Source of the DNA: Penium margaritaceum
Taxonomy: Eukaryota > Streptophyta > Zygnematophyceae > Desmidiales > Peniaceae
DNA length: 32,221 nucleotides
Reading direction: 5' to 3'
NCBI GenBank assembly: GCA_023375785.1
Contig: SZWC01003607.1
Span: 131,191 to 163,411, forward strand
A model generated the notes under the pieces. The model ran no database searches. It saw only the letters and a program-made list of their open reading frames with translations, and had not been told where the DNA came from. Both the position numbers and the translations under genes were made by a program. Shown here piece by piece: positions 10,807 to 19,289 of this stretch (positions within the stretch are counted from its first letter, which is position 1; each line of letters begins with the position of its first letter).

Positions 10807-11148
10807 TGACCCCCCTCTTGCATGCCAGGCACTTTTTTGCCCCAACTTTGGTTCTGGAACACTTGGACCAGGGCAGTGGATTTTAATTACGAGGTCGAGA
10901 TCGACCACGGCGAGCACAAAACAGCCTCTCGGCAGGTCTGCCGAGCCTTGCTCGCTCGGTAGGGTGAGATATCCCACGGGGGATTGGCTATCCTCTACAG
11001 CTGGTAGGTCAGCATCAAACCAGTCATCAGACATGCACTTGCTACGTGGAGAATGCGTGCCCGAAGCATGTTGACTGTGTGACAAAAACGCATCGCACTC
11101 GTGTGACATTTTGCGGCTAATGTTGACCAATAGGCAGACACATAACAC
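10747..11148 (-). CDS. Unrecognised 133-residue open frame
   Basis: This minus-strand frame is open for 133 residues and acidic near its C-terminus (V-D-V-D-V-D-F-D, encoded by the GTCGAC tract). It contains D-D-W-F-D-A-D-L-P. I recognise no family. It could be a remnant of a transposon tail or a chance frame through the repeat. Confidence 0.2.
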   Translation of the reverse strand: MLCVCLLVNISRKMSHECDAFLSHSQHASGTHSPRSKCMSDDWFDADLPAVEDSQSPVGYLTLPSEQGSADLPRGCFVLAVVDLDLVIKIHCPGPSVPEPKLGQKSAWHARGGSSQVDVDVDFDRLSDSDLIP

Positions 11149-11293
11149 ATTTTACATCTTCATGGGAAGGACATGACATGTCCTGCCAGCCTGGACGAGG
11201 CTGCACAGGATCCACCTGTCAGGTCAGGTGGTGGGGGTGTCTAGGTATCCGAGTCCATGCACTTGTTGTTTCAATCTTGCAAGCTTCACCAAC

Positions 11294-12000
11294 ATGGCTG
11301 GCGGGGCCAGTCAGGCCACCTCCAGTTCTCAGCCATCTACATCGGCCAGACCACCTGTTCTGGCTGGTGACTTCCTCATCCGGGGCCTTAGCAAGTTTTT
11401 CAGGCCTGTACCAACTCAAGGCGGCTACCCCGGATGGCAGTGCGGGCCATGCGGAAAGGTGGCTTCAGGCGGATCCGACCGAATGCGCGGTCATTTCGGG
11501 GCGGCAGTTCATAACATTGCTAAGTGTAAGGTGGCTCCTCCAGCTGCCCGGGCGCTTCTCGGTCTCCCTCCCCTGCCCCCTCCACCGGCCTCCTTTCAGC
11601 CGTTCGATGAGAAGCTGTACAATGGCCAAGGCGAGCCATGGGGCACGAGTTCCAGCCCAGTTGACTGGGCAAAGCTTGTCGCAGAGCGGAAGCGGCAGGA
11701 ACTTCGTGCAGCTGTTGGTGTTGCCGACACTCTGCCAGCCATGGCTCCCGCTCCAGCTTCTATCCCCGAGTCCCTTCGCAGTAGCACCCCGGGCTCCGCA
11801 GCATCTCTCAATAGCTCTCGTCAGTCGCTTATGCCAGAACACCTTGCAAACGCTGCCAACAGCCAGTGCCAACGGACGACAGTGAAAATCATGGCAAAGA
11901 ACGCCCTCCCTATCTCGTTCTGCAGAGATGCCGTCGTCTTCGAGCTCGTGGAGGATGCGCAACGGACAACACCCAGCTTCAGGCTGCCTAGCAAGGATCG
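11294..12000 (+). pseudogene. hAT-like transposase, N-terminal half with BED-type zinc finger
   Basis: The frame opens at ATG 11294 (M-A-G-G-A-S-Q). Near residues 48-75 it encodes W-Q-C-G-P-C-G-K followed by S-G-G-S-D-R-M-R-G-H-F and then I-A-K-C. This W-x-C-x2-C / G-G-x-x-R-x-x-x-H / C spacing is typical of the DNA-binding finger of plant and algal hAT/DUF659 transposases. A Pro/Ala-rich linker follows, then A-L-P-I-S-F-C-R-D-A-V-V-F-E-L-V and R-L-P-S-K-D-R. These resemble the conserved F-x-x-v-x-x-P-x-F and P-S-x-x-x-L segment before the catalytic core. Homology ends abruptly at about 12000, where a minus-strand copia fragment starts. The C-terminal half of a same-strand hAT is at 16020-16900. 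Confidence 0.65.
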
Positions 12001-13640
12001 GGTGACATCGATGTCAAGGTGGACCAGGTCGAGAGGATAAGAGGCACGCGACAGGTGGGAAAGATAGGAGGAGCATGAGGGACAAGTAGGGACGGGGAGA
12101 GTGAGAATGGGTGGGAGACATAGGAGACCAACGACCATGTTCTTGGATGAAAAGCGTTGGAGGGCGGCAAAGTTCGGATGACAAAGTCGGTGATGGTGGA
12201 GGATGTTAACGTTGAAGATGTGGCGGCACGGGCAAGTCCAAGAGGGGGAGGTGGCAAGGGTGGGTGGCGAGCGAGGAGTGGAAAAGCGATGGATTTTGTT
12301 TGAGATGATGAAGGTGGTGAGATAAGAGCCAAAAGAGGATGTGAGGTCAGTTGTGGTGTGGAAGGCTGGGAAGGTAATGGTGAACATCCTCTTGTTGGAA
12401 TTGGCAAATCGAGAAAAAATTGGTGCAAAGAGAGATGAAATCGAGGCTGCAGATAGAGCAATTAGAGGAAGCAGACAATGAGAGGGTGACTTGGAAATGA
12501 AAAGTGGAACTCATACATGGCACTCAGTACTCCATTGATTGTGGCAGAAGAGAGGAGTGGAAAAATGGTGTCAGCATCTCGAAGAGTGCGGGATGTCGCA
12601 CCGTAGACAATAGTATCTTTGGTAAAGAGGGGGTCGCGTGGAGCAGATGGAAATTCCTTCAATAATGTCATGGACAAGAGGGAGGGCAGTGCTAGCTACT
12701 GGGGCGACATAGAAACAAAGGGGGGCTTCCATGAAGCTTGGCGGTAGCAGCGGGCATTTGAGCAGATATCTGTCCAACGAGGACAATCATACTTGTACTT
12801 GGCTGATGCCGCAAGCCACTGGTCGGTTTGGGCATGGTTGCATGTGGAGTGGGGGTGGTTGAGGCCCCCGCACACCATGTCCTTGAGTAAGTCATGGAGG
12901 GGTAAGTATTGGCACGCCGGGAACTTGTTGGGGCGGATGGGGGCGGCACTGACGGAGGTGCCGCCGGACGGAGGAGGCGGTGCATGGAGGTTCATCGCTG
13001 CAGCTTGGTGTTGATGTTTGTAGTGATGGTCATGCGCGGCAGCCATAACCTTGGGGGCGATGGCCGCCACCTTCATCTCATCAATGGAGAGTTGAAGGAG
13101 GATCTGGTCGATGACATCAAAACAAGGTGGGAGGGCGGCCATGATGCCGGTGCACACCACCGCTTCCGGCATCGCTACCTTCATCCCTTTGCACTCTGAG
13201 GCCATGGTGGTGCAAGCGGAGATGTATCGGCCCATTTCAGAGTGGGCGGAGTAGCGTACATTGAAAAGCGGCATGTGTTATAACGAGGTGGAGGTCCTAG
13301 TGTTGAAGCTAGCCGCGAACACGGCCCACACCGTCTTGGCGTCACCGTAAATAGCGTAAATGATGTCATGAAGGTCGGCGGAGGAGTAGCGAGGATGGCA
13401 AGGAGGTGGTGTTGTTCGTAAGCTCCCAGGCATTGACCTTAGCAGTGTCGGCGGGGTCGGTGGGAGGTGCGCCAGAGCCCGTTCCGCAGATGGAGTGGAG
13501 GAGAATGCCCTTTTGTTCGGTGGAGCTGAGGAGATGCCGAGGTTCAATGCCCACAACTTGTAGTTGTGGGTTCCGTCACACTTTGCGGCAAGTTTTGGGA
13601 CGGAAAGGAGAGAGTTGCCAATAGTGGCAACGGAGGCCAT
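12001..13640 (-). mobile_element. Copia fragment (gag, protease, pre-integrase, integrase start)
   Basis: The minus strand begins near 13640 with M-A-S-V-A-T-I-G-N-S-L-L and Y-K-L-W-A-L-N-L (gag start). It continues with a gag body (12696-13274) containing L-P-P-C-F-D and a Cys/His cluster. Next comes T-I-V-Y-G-A-T-S-R-T in the protease D-S-G-A-T position. It ends with L-C-H-P-N-F-A-A-L-Q-R-F and Y-P-L-D-L-V-H-L-D-I, the pre-integrase and first-catalytic-Asp segment. It stops at the hAT junction without RT, RNase H or a visible LTR on the left. Codons and sequence differ clearly from the element at 658-6327, so this is another copia family. Confidence 0.7.
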
Positions 13641-13665
13641 GGGGGGGGGGGGGGGGGGGGGGGGG
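13641..13665 (+). repeat. 25-base G homopolymer
   Basis: An uninterrupted run of 25 Gs directly precedes (on the minus strand) the gag start of the copia fragment. Its length is likely unstable and prone to sequencing error. Confidence 0.95.
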
Positions 13666-13699
13666 ACTGAGAGAAGGCGGGTAAAAATTCAGGTGGAAT

Positions 13700-14130
13700 G
13701 TGTCAAAACTCCCTTTTTTGGCAACAGAATGGAGGGAGAGAAGGCCAACAAGGAGGAAAACCTGAAAATTTTGGAGTGGGGGCACCGAAGGGGAAACGCT
13801 CGCAGCAGATGTGGGCAACATCTGCCGATGTTCGGGAGAAACATGGGAGAACCCAGCGGGGCTTTTTTTTTCGATGGAACGGTAGAGGGGGCGATGACTA
13901 CAAGTGGCTTGAAAAGAAATTGGAGTTATGTCTTTCGTTTCCTTGAAAGAAGAATTTTAAAAATGGAGTGAGAGCACCTAAGGCAAAACGCTTGCGACGG
14001 AAGTGGTGAGCAGAAAATTGTCGATGTCAAGAGAAATCCTAAAACTGATTTTTTGTGATGGAAAGGTACAGGGGGAGGCCAACAGCAATGGGCTCCAACA
14101 AGAATTGGCTTTGAAGGACGGACGACGAAG
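13700..14130. repeat. Diverged tandem repeat, period about 190 bp
   Basis: Three matching landmarks recur. A TTTTTT-then-GGAAxGGTA/GAATGG block appears near 13711, 13865 and 14050. GGAGTGxGxGCACCxAAGG...AAACGCT appears at about 13771 and 13962. The units are strongly diverged. They lie upstream (minus strand) of the copia fragment's gag and may be its leader or LTR. Confidence 0.5.
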
Positions 14131-14309
14131 CGCTCGCAAAGGACGTGTGATTGAGCAAGGTGATGGCGGTGGTGGAGACGGCGGAGAAAGGCGACAGAAG
14201 GGTCACTTGAGGTCTAATGCCATGACGATAATGAAAACATAATGAATGTGTTTCGTTGAATCAACAAGTGAGAGCTGGAACACCCTGTGGCCTATGTAGC
14301 AACACAGGA

Positions 14310-14575
14310 ATGCTAAAGAGTAAGTGGGGTGAGGTGAGGTGCTGTCAAGGTGAGGTGGTATGGGGACGAGGTTGTGGGAGCGTAAGCTGGTGGGAAGGTG
14401 AGGTGTGGGGGTGGTGTGGGGAGGTGAGTTTGTGGGAAGGTGTGGAGGGGAGGTGAGGTGTTGGGAACATGAGGTGGGGAACTGAGGTGGCAGGAAGGTG
14501 ATGTGGTGGGAAGGTGAGGTTGTGGGGAGGTGAGGTGATGGGAAGGTGAGGTTGCCTAGGCTGTGAGGGGGAGGA
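14310..14575 (+). repeat. G-rich GGTGAGGTGNGGGAA minisatellite
   Basis: The words GGTGAGGTG, GTGGGAAGGTGAGG and GTGGGGAGGTGAGG recur with variable spacing and nearly all the G on the + strand. The long minus-strand frame here is repetitive Pro/His/Ser/Thr and is not a gene. Confidence 0.75.
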
Positions 14576-14684
14576 TAATGTAGAGTGAAATGGTGTTGTA
14601 GCCTGCTTGGGAAGAGGGGCATGGTAGGGCAACCCCTACATGGGCTAATGCATGGAGTAGGTTTGCGGGTAGGCCTAGGAAACT

Positions 14685-14850
14685 GTCAGTTTCCGTTTCA
14701 CTGGAAGTTGAGACCGAATTTCCCGGTCCAGTTTCGGTTTAAAAAGTGGGCCGATTTTCCCGGTTTTCCCTCTAACCGGAACCGAACCGAAACTGGTTTT
14801 CTTGGTTAAAATTGACACAACCGGTTCTAAAACGGTTTCAGTTGGGTTTT
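14685..14850. repeat. AACCGAAACCGG / GGTTTCGGTT self-complementary region
   Basis: CCGGTCCAGTTTCGGTTT on one side faces AACCGGAACCGAACCG and GAAACTGGTTTT on the other, so the block can fold back on itself. A similar GAACCGAAACCAGCCGAAAC stretch occurs at about 19794-19813. It may be a degenerate dispersed palindromic repeat or MITE. Confidence 0.45.
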
Positions 14851-14934
14851 TTTATGGAAGGCAAAGGTAGGATAGGTAAATAACACCTGAGGAAGGGTCT
14901 GGGGTGGGGTGTTGGGGGGGGGGGGGCAGTGGGA

Positions 14935-15270
14935 GACGGCAGGGCTGAGTATGAGCTAAGTATGAGGCTGAGTATGGGCTAAGTATAGCTAATAATGGGC
15001 TGAGTATGGTTTGAGAACATGCTGAGTATGGGTTGCGTTTGGCCTGACTGACTATGGGCAAAGTATGGGCTGAGTGAGAGTATGTGCTATGTACAGGCTG
15101 AGTACGCCTGAGTGTGGGCTGATTGTGGGCCAAGTATGGGCTGAGTATGAACTGACTATGGGCTGAGTATGAGCTGAGTATGGGCTGAAATATGGGCAAA
15201 GCATGGGCTGAGTAAGGGCTCAGTGTGGGCACAGTCTGGGCTGAGTATGGGCTGAGCATGGACTGAGAGT
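14935..15270 (+). repeat. Degenerate 11-bp minisatellite (GGGCTGAGTAT)
   Basis: The word GGGCTGAGTAT and variants (GAGCTGAGTAT, GGGCTAAGTAT) recur about twenty times. It is preceded by a 13-G run at 14914-14926. The minus-strand Ser/Tyr/Pro-rich frame through it is a repeat artefact. Confidence 0.85.
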
Positions 15271-15279
15271 ATGGGGAAT

Positions 15280-15520
15280 GTGGGAGAGGGGGAGATGGGG
15301 GGAAAGGGGGGTAATCAAATTTACATGCATTTGATGAGTGTGTTGGAAGACATGTTTTGTGCGGTGAGGGGGAGAGAGATATAGCATGAAGGGGGGAGGG
15401 TGGAGGAAGAGAGAGATGGAGAGGGTAATGGGGAGGGATAGAGAGGGATAGGTACAAAGAGAGGAAGAGGGAGTGAGTGAAATGGAGAGAGATTGAGAGC
15501 GATAGATAGATGGGCACAAG
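15280..15520 (+). repeat. Purine-rich GA/GGGAG tract
   Basis: Nearly all purine on the + strand, with GGGGGAGAGAGAT and GAGAGGGATAG words. The antisense frame is Leu/Ser/Pro repeat. Confidence 0.7.
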
Positions 15521-15594
15521 AACTTGAACAAATGTGACAACACGTTAGGGAGGATGTCGAAGTCCTTCACGCCACCTCAAACAGTAAGTTAGGG

Positions 15595-15730
15595 TTATCG
15601 GGCAAGGCCCTGTGGCCACGACCGATACTCAGTGAACAGGTAGCACTGCTCCACTCTGCAACCTGAGCACGACATCATAGGGCTCTTGGGCAAGGCTCTG
15701 TGGCCAAGACCGCTATTGCTCATGGGCAAA
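15595..15730. repeat. 88-bp-spaced direct repeat
   Basis: GGGCAAGGCCCTGTGGCCAC (about 15600) recurs as GGGCAAGGCTCTGTGGCCAA (about 15688), each followed by GACCG. Beyond them the two copies are dissimilar. Confidence 0.55.
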
Positions 15731-15734
15731 TGAC

Positions 15735-16015
15735 TTACTTACTGAAACTCATGTGCCAAGAGAGAAGATCTCATACCAAAGCCGCAAGCACATGGTAGCT
15801 TTGATGGTGTTAAGAGACTCGGCACATTTGGACATTGTTGTCCAAGTGTGCCAGCAGCTTGTGGCAGTTTTGGATGAGGTGGTTAATGGTGGGGTACTGC
15901 TCAACCCCTGCCTCTACGCAGGCATTGTAGAAGAGCTGGACCACCAACAAGAGCGCTGAAATGATCGTCTCCTGTTTTGCGTTCTTGCTCAAGGGTTTTA
16001 GGACACGCAGAAGAC
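15735..16015. other. Unrecognised stretch before the hAT C-terminal half
   Basis: A + frame (15753-15959) and a minus frame (15810-15992) are open here. Neither shows a motif I recognise. It may be decayed transposase sequence. Confidence 0.3.
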
Positions 16016-16019
16016 AAGG

Positions 16020-16905
16020 GGGTCGTGGACGCTTCGGTGAGATTCAAGGGCGAAGAGACCTTTTGAGCTAGACCACAAAGAGGCAGCTCTGTTGGATGCG
16101 TTGGTGAATGTACTGTTTCTTTTCGACTTTGTCAACACCTAGATGGAGGCTAACAAACGTCTGATGCTGCACCTGGTGCTACCCATGTACTTCAAGCTCT
16201 ACCAGCACCTGAATGTAGAGCATGAGAAGCTCACATGCCCGGCTTCAACTCATGCATTGACGCAGTGTATGCGGTGCTCAGCCAGTACGGCACCACAAAC
16301 GTCGTGACTTGCGTGAAATAGTGTGCCGTCATGCTCGATTCGGCGAAGGGTGTGAACTGGTTCCAGATGCGCAAGGGTGTTGGGCATGAGCTACCATGGG
16401 ATAGCATAAGACAGCTGCGTACGATGGGTGCATGGTACATGGCCCTTGGAGAGGCAATACGTTAGGAGATGCGCATGGCGGCCAGCAGCCAACAGCAGTA
16501 CCGGCAGGAGGAGCAGCAGCAGTATGTTGATGACGAAGAGGCCACTGGTTCAAAGAGGAGGCTACCAGTGTGGTGGGGTATTGAGACGGCGGTAGGGTAG
16601 GCGTTGCTTGCTACACTGGTGGATGAGTGGCAGGAGGAGCTATAGCAGTATGCTTTGCGGCGCCAGGAAACTGGCCTGCCCAGGGACAGCCCCGTGGACT
16701 TCAACAAGAGTGAGGTGATGGCGATGGACTGCCCAGCGCTGTGTGCGTTTGCGCTTGACCTCCACGCTATCCTAGCCTCGTTTGCTATTGTTGAGTGCGT
16801 GTTCAGCCAGAGCAAGTGCGTGATTGGGGTTCGACGCCACAAGCTCCATGATTTGTGTCATGATGGACTTCAAGTTGTGGTACTCTGTGTTCCCGCTTGG
16901 GTACC
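16020..16905 (+). pseudogene. hAT transposase, C-terminal half with dimerisation domain
   Basis: Two + frames read as a degraded hAT transposase. The first contains A-A-L-L-D-A-L-V-N-V-L-F, a stop, then L-H-L-V-L-P-M-Y-F-K-L-Y-Q-H-L, which fits the conserved V-L-P-x-Y region. The second (from 16655) contains C-P-A-L-C-A-F-A-L-D-L-H-A-I followed by E-C-V-F-S-Q-S-K-C-V-I and R-R-H-K-L. This matches the hAT C-terminal dimerisation domain (L-A-x-x-x-L-x-I-x-A-S-x-x-x-x-E-R-x-F-S, where E-R is E-C here). In-frame stops show decay. It is on the same strand as the zinc-finger half at 11294-12000, about 4 kb upstream, and probably belonged to one element. Confidence 0.7.
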
Positions 16906-17095
16906 GTGGTCTTCACACACCAGCAACAGCATCAGCATCTACACCACTGATGGATACAATGAGCACAGCATGCGATACAGGCTTGTCATTCGCGCTGGTT
17001 GCGAGCACCCCTGTTGTTGTTGTTAGGACGCCATCCACTGCTGGTGCAGGCACCTTTGCTCATACCTTTGCAGAATGAGGTGCAAACACATGCCA

Positions 17096-17720
17096 GCTAA
17101 ACATCAGAAAGAACAAGCTCAACCCCACATAGGCCAGAGTGCATCAACACGTGCCGAACCCTCCCCCTCTGAGCCACTGCCACCACCTCAGCTTGAGTCC
17201 CCTCGCCAGGCTATGCCTGAGGCAGGAGATCTTGATGGCTGCGTTCTGGCTCCGAACGCCTGGGATGGAGGAATGCCGGGCCAAGCCCCCTCCTGAGCCC
17301 TGCAGCCAACGTCCCAGGGTTTCAGCCAAGCATTGCCGCGTCCTTCCCGCAAGCCAAAACTTTGCCAGGCATGCAAGGACGACCCAGCAGTGATCTCTGT
17401 AGCCTCCTTTGGGTCTCTCATGCCAGAGGCTGCAAGAGAGCCCCCCTCGCTGATGCCGCAGCAACCTTTGGCATCTTTGCATTCTCCGCAGCAAGGATGG
17501 CCTTCCCCGGCCTGGTGGCCCGAGCATCCTGTGCATCCACGGTTATGCGTTGGGCACAACTGTCATGCCCAACACATGGTCCGCCAACATGAGGCCCGGT
17601 CGCAGCACTCTCACCCCCCTTGCCATGGCAGCACGTCCGTGGGCTTGACCCGCACCATGAGCAGGTCCTCCTTGTAAATGTCTATGAGCTCATCGTGGAT
17701 GGCGCTGTGGACATGCCAGG
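17096..17720 (-). pseudogene. LINE 3' end with restriction-like endonuclease domain (copy B)
   Basis: Reading the minus strand from 17720: H-S-A-I-H-D-E-L-I-D-I-Y, P-T-D-V-L-P-W, R-V-L-R-P-G-L-M-L-A-D-H-V, then (frame shifted) I-T-V-D-A-Q-D-A-R-A-T-R-P-G-K-A, A-E-N-A-K, and finally S-G-L-C-G-V-E-L-V-L-S-D-V-stop (TAG at 17096-17098). This aligns block by block with the open frame at 29711-30270, including the stop position. The family pattern R-P-D ... D-V-T ... K is that of the C-terminal nuclease of site-specific-type LINEs. Here R-P-D is R-P-G and the D-V-T is lost. Several frameshifts show decay. It is cut at its 5' side by an 11-C run (17722-17732). Confidence 0.65.
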
Positions 17721-17732
17721 TCCCCCCCCCCC

Positions 17733-18040
17733 TCAATGTTGAATGTTACTGAACATAATCAATCATGCAGTGGCAACATGGAGCCAGCTAAACATGTGTA
17801 ATAAGTTGGGTTTGAAAAAGCCGTTCGATGCAGTAAATTCCAGCACTGCAATGCTAGACCATGGCGGCCCAGTTCATCGGCAGTCGGTAGCAGTGTTGAA
17901 GAGGAATCAACCAGTGGACATGTTTCTGCTAACTGTGGCCATCCAGACACACATTTCAACAGTGTGCAGAATGTCTATGGTTACTTTACCTACCCACAAT
18001 CATAGTTGTGCTATGTCAAACCACGCCATACATACCCAAC
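17733..18040. other. Intronic-looking stretch, nothing recognised
   Basis: It lies between the LINE fragment and the CATGCCACGC repeats, probably inside the intron upstream of the first visible LysM exon. I see no LysM-like half-exon here. Confidence 0.4.
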
Positions 18041-18109
18041 CCCATGCAATTTACGGCCAGACGCCATACATGACATACCTTAAGTCTCTAGTGCTCACGT
18101 CTACACAAT

Positions 18110-18415
18110 CTCAATGCCAGACCCAACCACACCAGGCCATGCCACGCCAGGCCACGCAAAACAACGCCATGCCAGGTCATGCCACGCAACACCACATCAT
18201 ATCACATCACGCCACACCATGCCATGCCCCGCCAGGCCACGCCACACCATGCCACGACACAGCACGCCATGTCACATCATGCCATGCCGTGCCATGCCAC
18301 GCCAGGACATGCCATGCCACTTCCCGACACGCCACGCCATGCCACTTCCTATGAGGACACGCCATGACACCCCACGGCACACCACACCTCACTGCGCCAC
18401 CCAGCACCATGCCAT
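18110..18415 (+). repeat. CATGCCACGC minisatellite, unit 1
   Basis: Degenerate decamer/pentamer repeats of CCATGCCACG / CCACGCCAGG cover this stretch, with almost no G-rich counterpart on the + strand. The long frames in all phases are repeat-encoded (His/Ala/Pro/Met), not a gene. It ends about 20 bases before the acceptor of the exon at 18436. Confidence 0.9.
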
Positions 18416-18435
18416 GCAATGCTTTCCTGTCGCAG

Positions 18436-18555
18436 GACGACAACTGCGTGAAGGTGGCGCTCCGCTTTTCACTCTCGGGCGGCTATGAAGAGCTTGAGAC
18501 TCTCAACCCTTGGCTTCAGTGTCGCATGTCGCCACCAGCTCAGCCTGGCATGCAA
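18436..18555 (+). CDS. LysM gene 2: exon for C-terminal part of a LysM domain
   Basis: The acceptor TTTCCTGTCGCAG precedes GAC at 18436, and the donor CAA|GTGCGT follows 18555. The exon is 120 bp (40 codons), phase 0 at both ends. It encodes D-D-N-C-V-K-V-A-L-R-F-S-L, then Y-E-E-L-E-T-L-N-P-W-L-Q-C, then P-A-Q-P-G-M-Q. This is the LysM core from the G-D-x-C turn through the L-N-P-x-x-x-C element to the G-x-Q before the next strand. Joined to the exon at 20463 it gives P-G-M-Q/V-C-V, which completes the domain. The preceding half-domain (Y-x-V-x-x-G) must lie on an upstream exon I could not find. Confidence 0.75.
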
Positions 18556-18611
18556 GTGCGTGCCCCTACCTCCATCTCTTCATGGTTGGCTTGTTTCTGC
18601 TTCCTTGAAGA

Positions 18612-18621
18612 NCCCCCCCCC
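18612..18621 (+). other. Ambiguous base plus 9-C run at the tandem-unit junction
   Basis: A single N at 18612 is followed by nine Cs. In unit 2 the equivalent place reads GAAGATGGTCCC without the homopolymer. This marks either a low-quality base or a join of collapsed repeat contigs. Confidence 0.9.
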
Positions 18622-18706
18622 GCCACCCCCCTTATCATCCATGCAATTTACTGCCAGACGCCATACGTGACATACCTTAAGTCTCTAGTGCTCACGTCTA
18701 CACAAT

Positions 18707-19012
18707 CTCAATGCCAGATCCAACCACACCAGGCCATGCCCCGCCAGGCCACGCAAAACAACGCCATGCCAGGTCATGCCACGCAACACCACGTCATACC
18801 ACATCACGCCACACCATGCCATGCCCCGCCAGGCCACGCCACACCATGCCACGACACGGCACGCCATGTCACATCATGCCATGCCATGCCATGCCACGCC
18901 AGGACATGCCACGCCACTTCCCGCCACGCCACGCCATGCCACTTCCTATGAGGACACGCCATGACACCCCACGGCACACCACACCTCACTGCGCCACCCA
19001 GCACCATGCTAT
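18707..19012 (+). repeat. CATGCCACGC minisatellite, unit 2
   Basis: This is the second copy of the CATGCCACGC array, 597 bases downstream of unit 1 and nearly identical to it. Confidence 0.9.
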
Positions 19013-19032
19013 GCAATGCTTTCCTGTCGCAG

Positions 19033-19152
19033 GACGACAACTGCGTGAAGGTGGCGCTCCGCTTTTCACTCTCGGGCGGCTATGAAGAGCTTGAGACTCT
19101 CAACCCTTGGCTTCAGTGTCGCATGTCGCCACCAGCTCAGCCTGGCATGCAA
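19033..19152 (+). pseudogene. Duplicate LysM exon with altered splice donor
   Basis: This copy encodes the same 40 residues as 18436-18555 and keeps the GTCGCAG acceptor, but the base after CAA is GC (CAA|GCGCGT) instead of GT. A GC donor with this poor context is unlikely to work well, so the exon may be skipped or dead. If it were spliced it would add an in-phase half-LysM. The frame does continue past the donor to a TGA at about 19288, so an alternative 3' end is conceivable. Confidence 0.55.
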
Positions 19153-19289
19153 GCGCGTGCCCCTACCTCCATCTATTCATGGCTGACTTATTTCTGCTTC
19201 CTTGAAGATGGTCCCATGAATCTATGCAAGTCCTCTGTGGAAGCTGTTGAGTTTAACTTGTCGGCAATGCACATTGATCCACATATGTG

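Larger units (their letters stand above)
18046..19239 (+). repeat. 597-bp tandem duplication (two units)
   Basis: Unit 1 (about 18046-18610) and unit 2 (about 18643-19239) match at a constant offset of 597 bases. Each contains a CATGCCACGC minisatellite followed by a 120-bp LysM exon. The join carries a single N (18612) followed by nine Cs, so an assembly artefact is possible. Confidence 0.85.

Noticed and set aside
11465..11962. 165-residue minus-strand frame
   Set aside because: It is antisense to the hAT zinc-finger ORF, whose W-x-C-x2-C...H...C pattern makes the + strand the coding one.
14203..14632. Pro/His/Thr-rich minus-strand frames
   Set aside because: They are translations of the GGTGAGGTG repeat.
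14852..15570. Ser/Tyr/Pro-rich minus-strand frames
   Set aside because: They are translations of the GGGCTGAGTAT minisatellite and GA-rich tract, without domain or splice support.
17075..17677. Several + strand frames (for example 17333-17677)
   Set aside because: They are antisense shadows of the LINE endonuclease remnant on the minus strand.
18110..19012. CRISPR-like array
   Set aside because: The repeats are contiguous degenerate decamers without unique spacers, and the context is eukaryotic.
18114..19085. Long open frames (His/Ala/Pro/Met-rich) on both strands
   Set aside because: They are produced by the CATGCCACGC repeat, are open in several frames, and run through splice sites of LysM exons.
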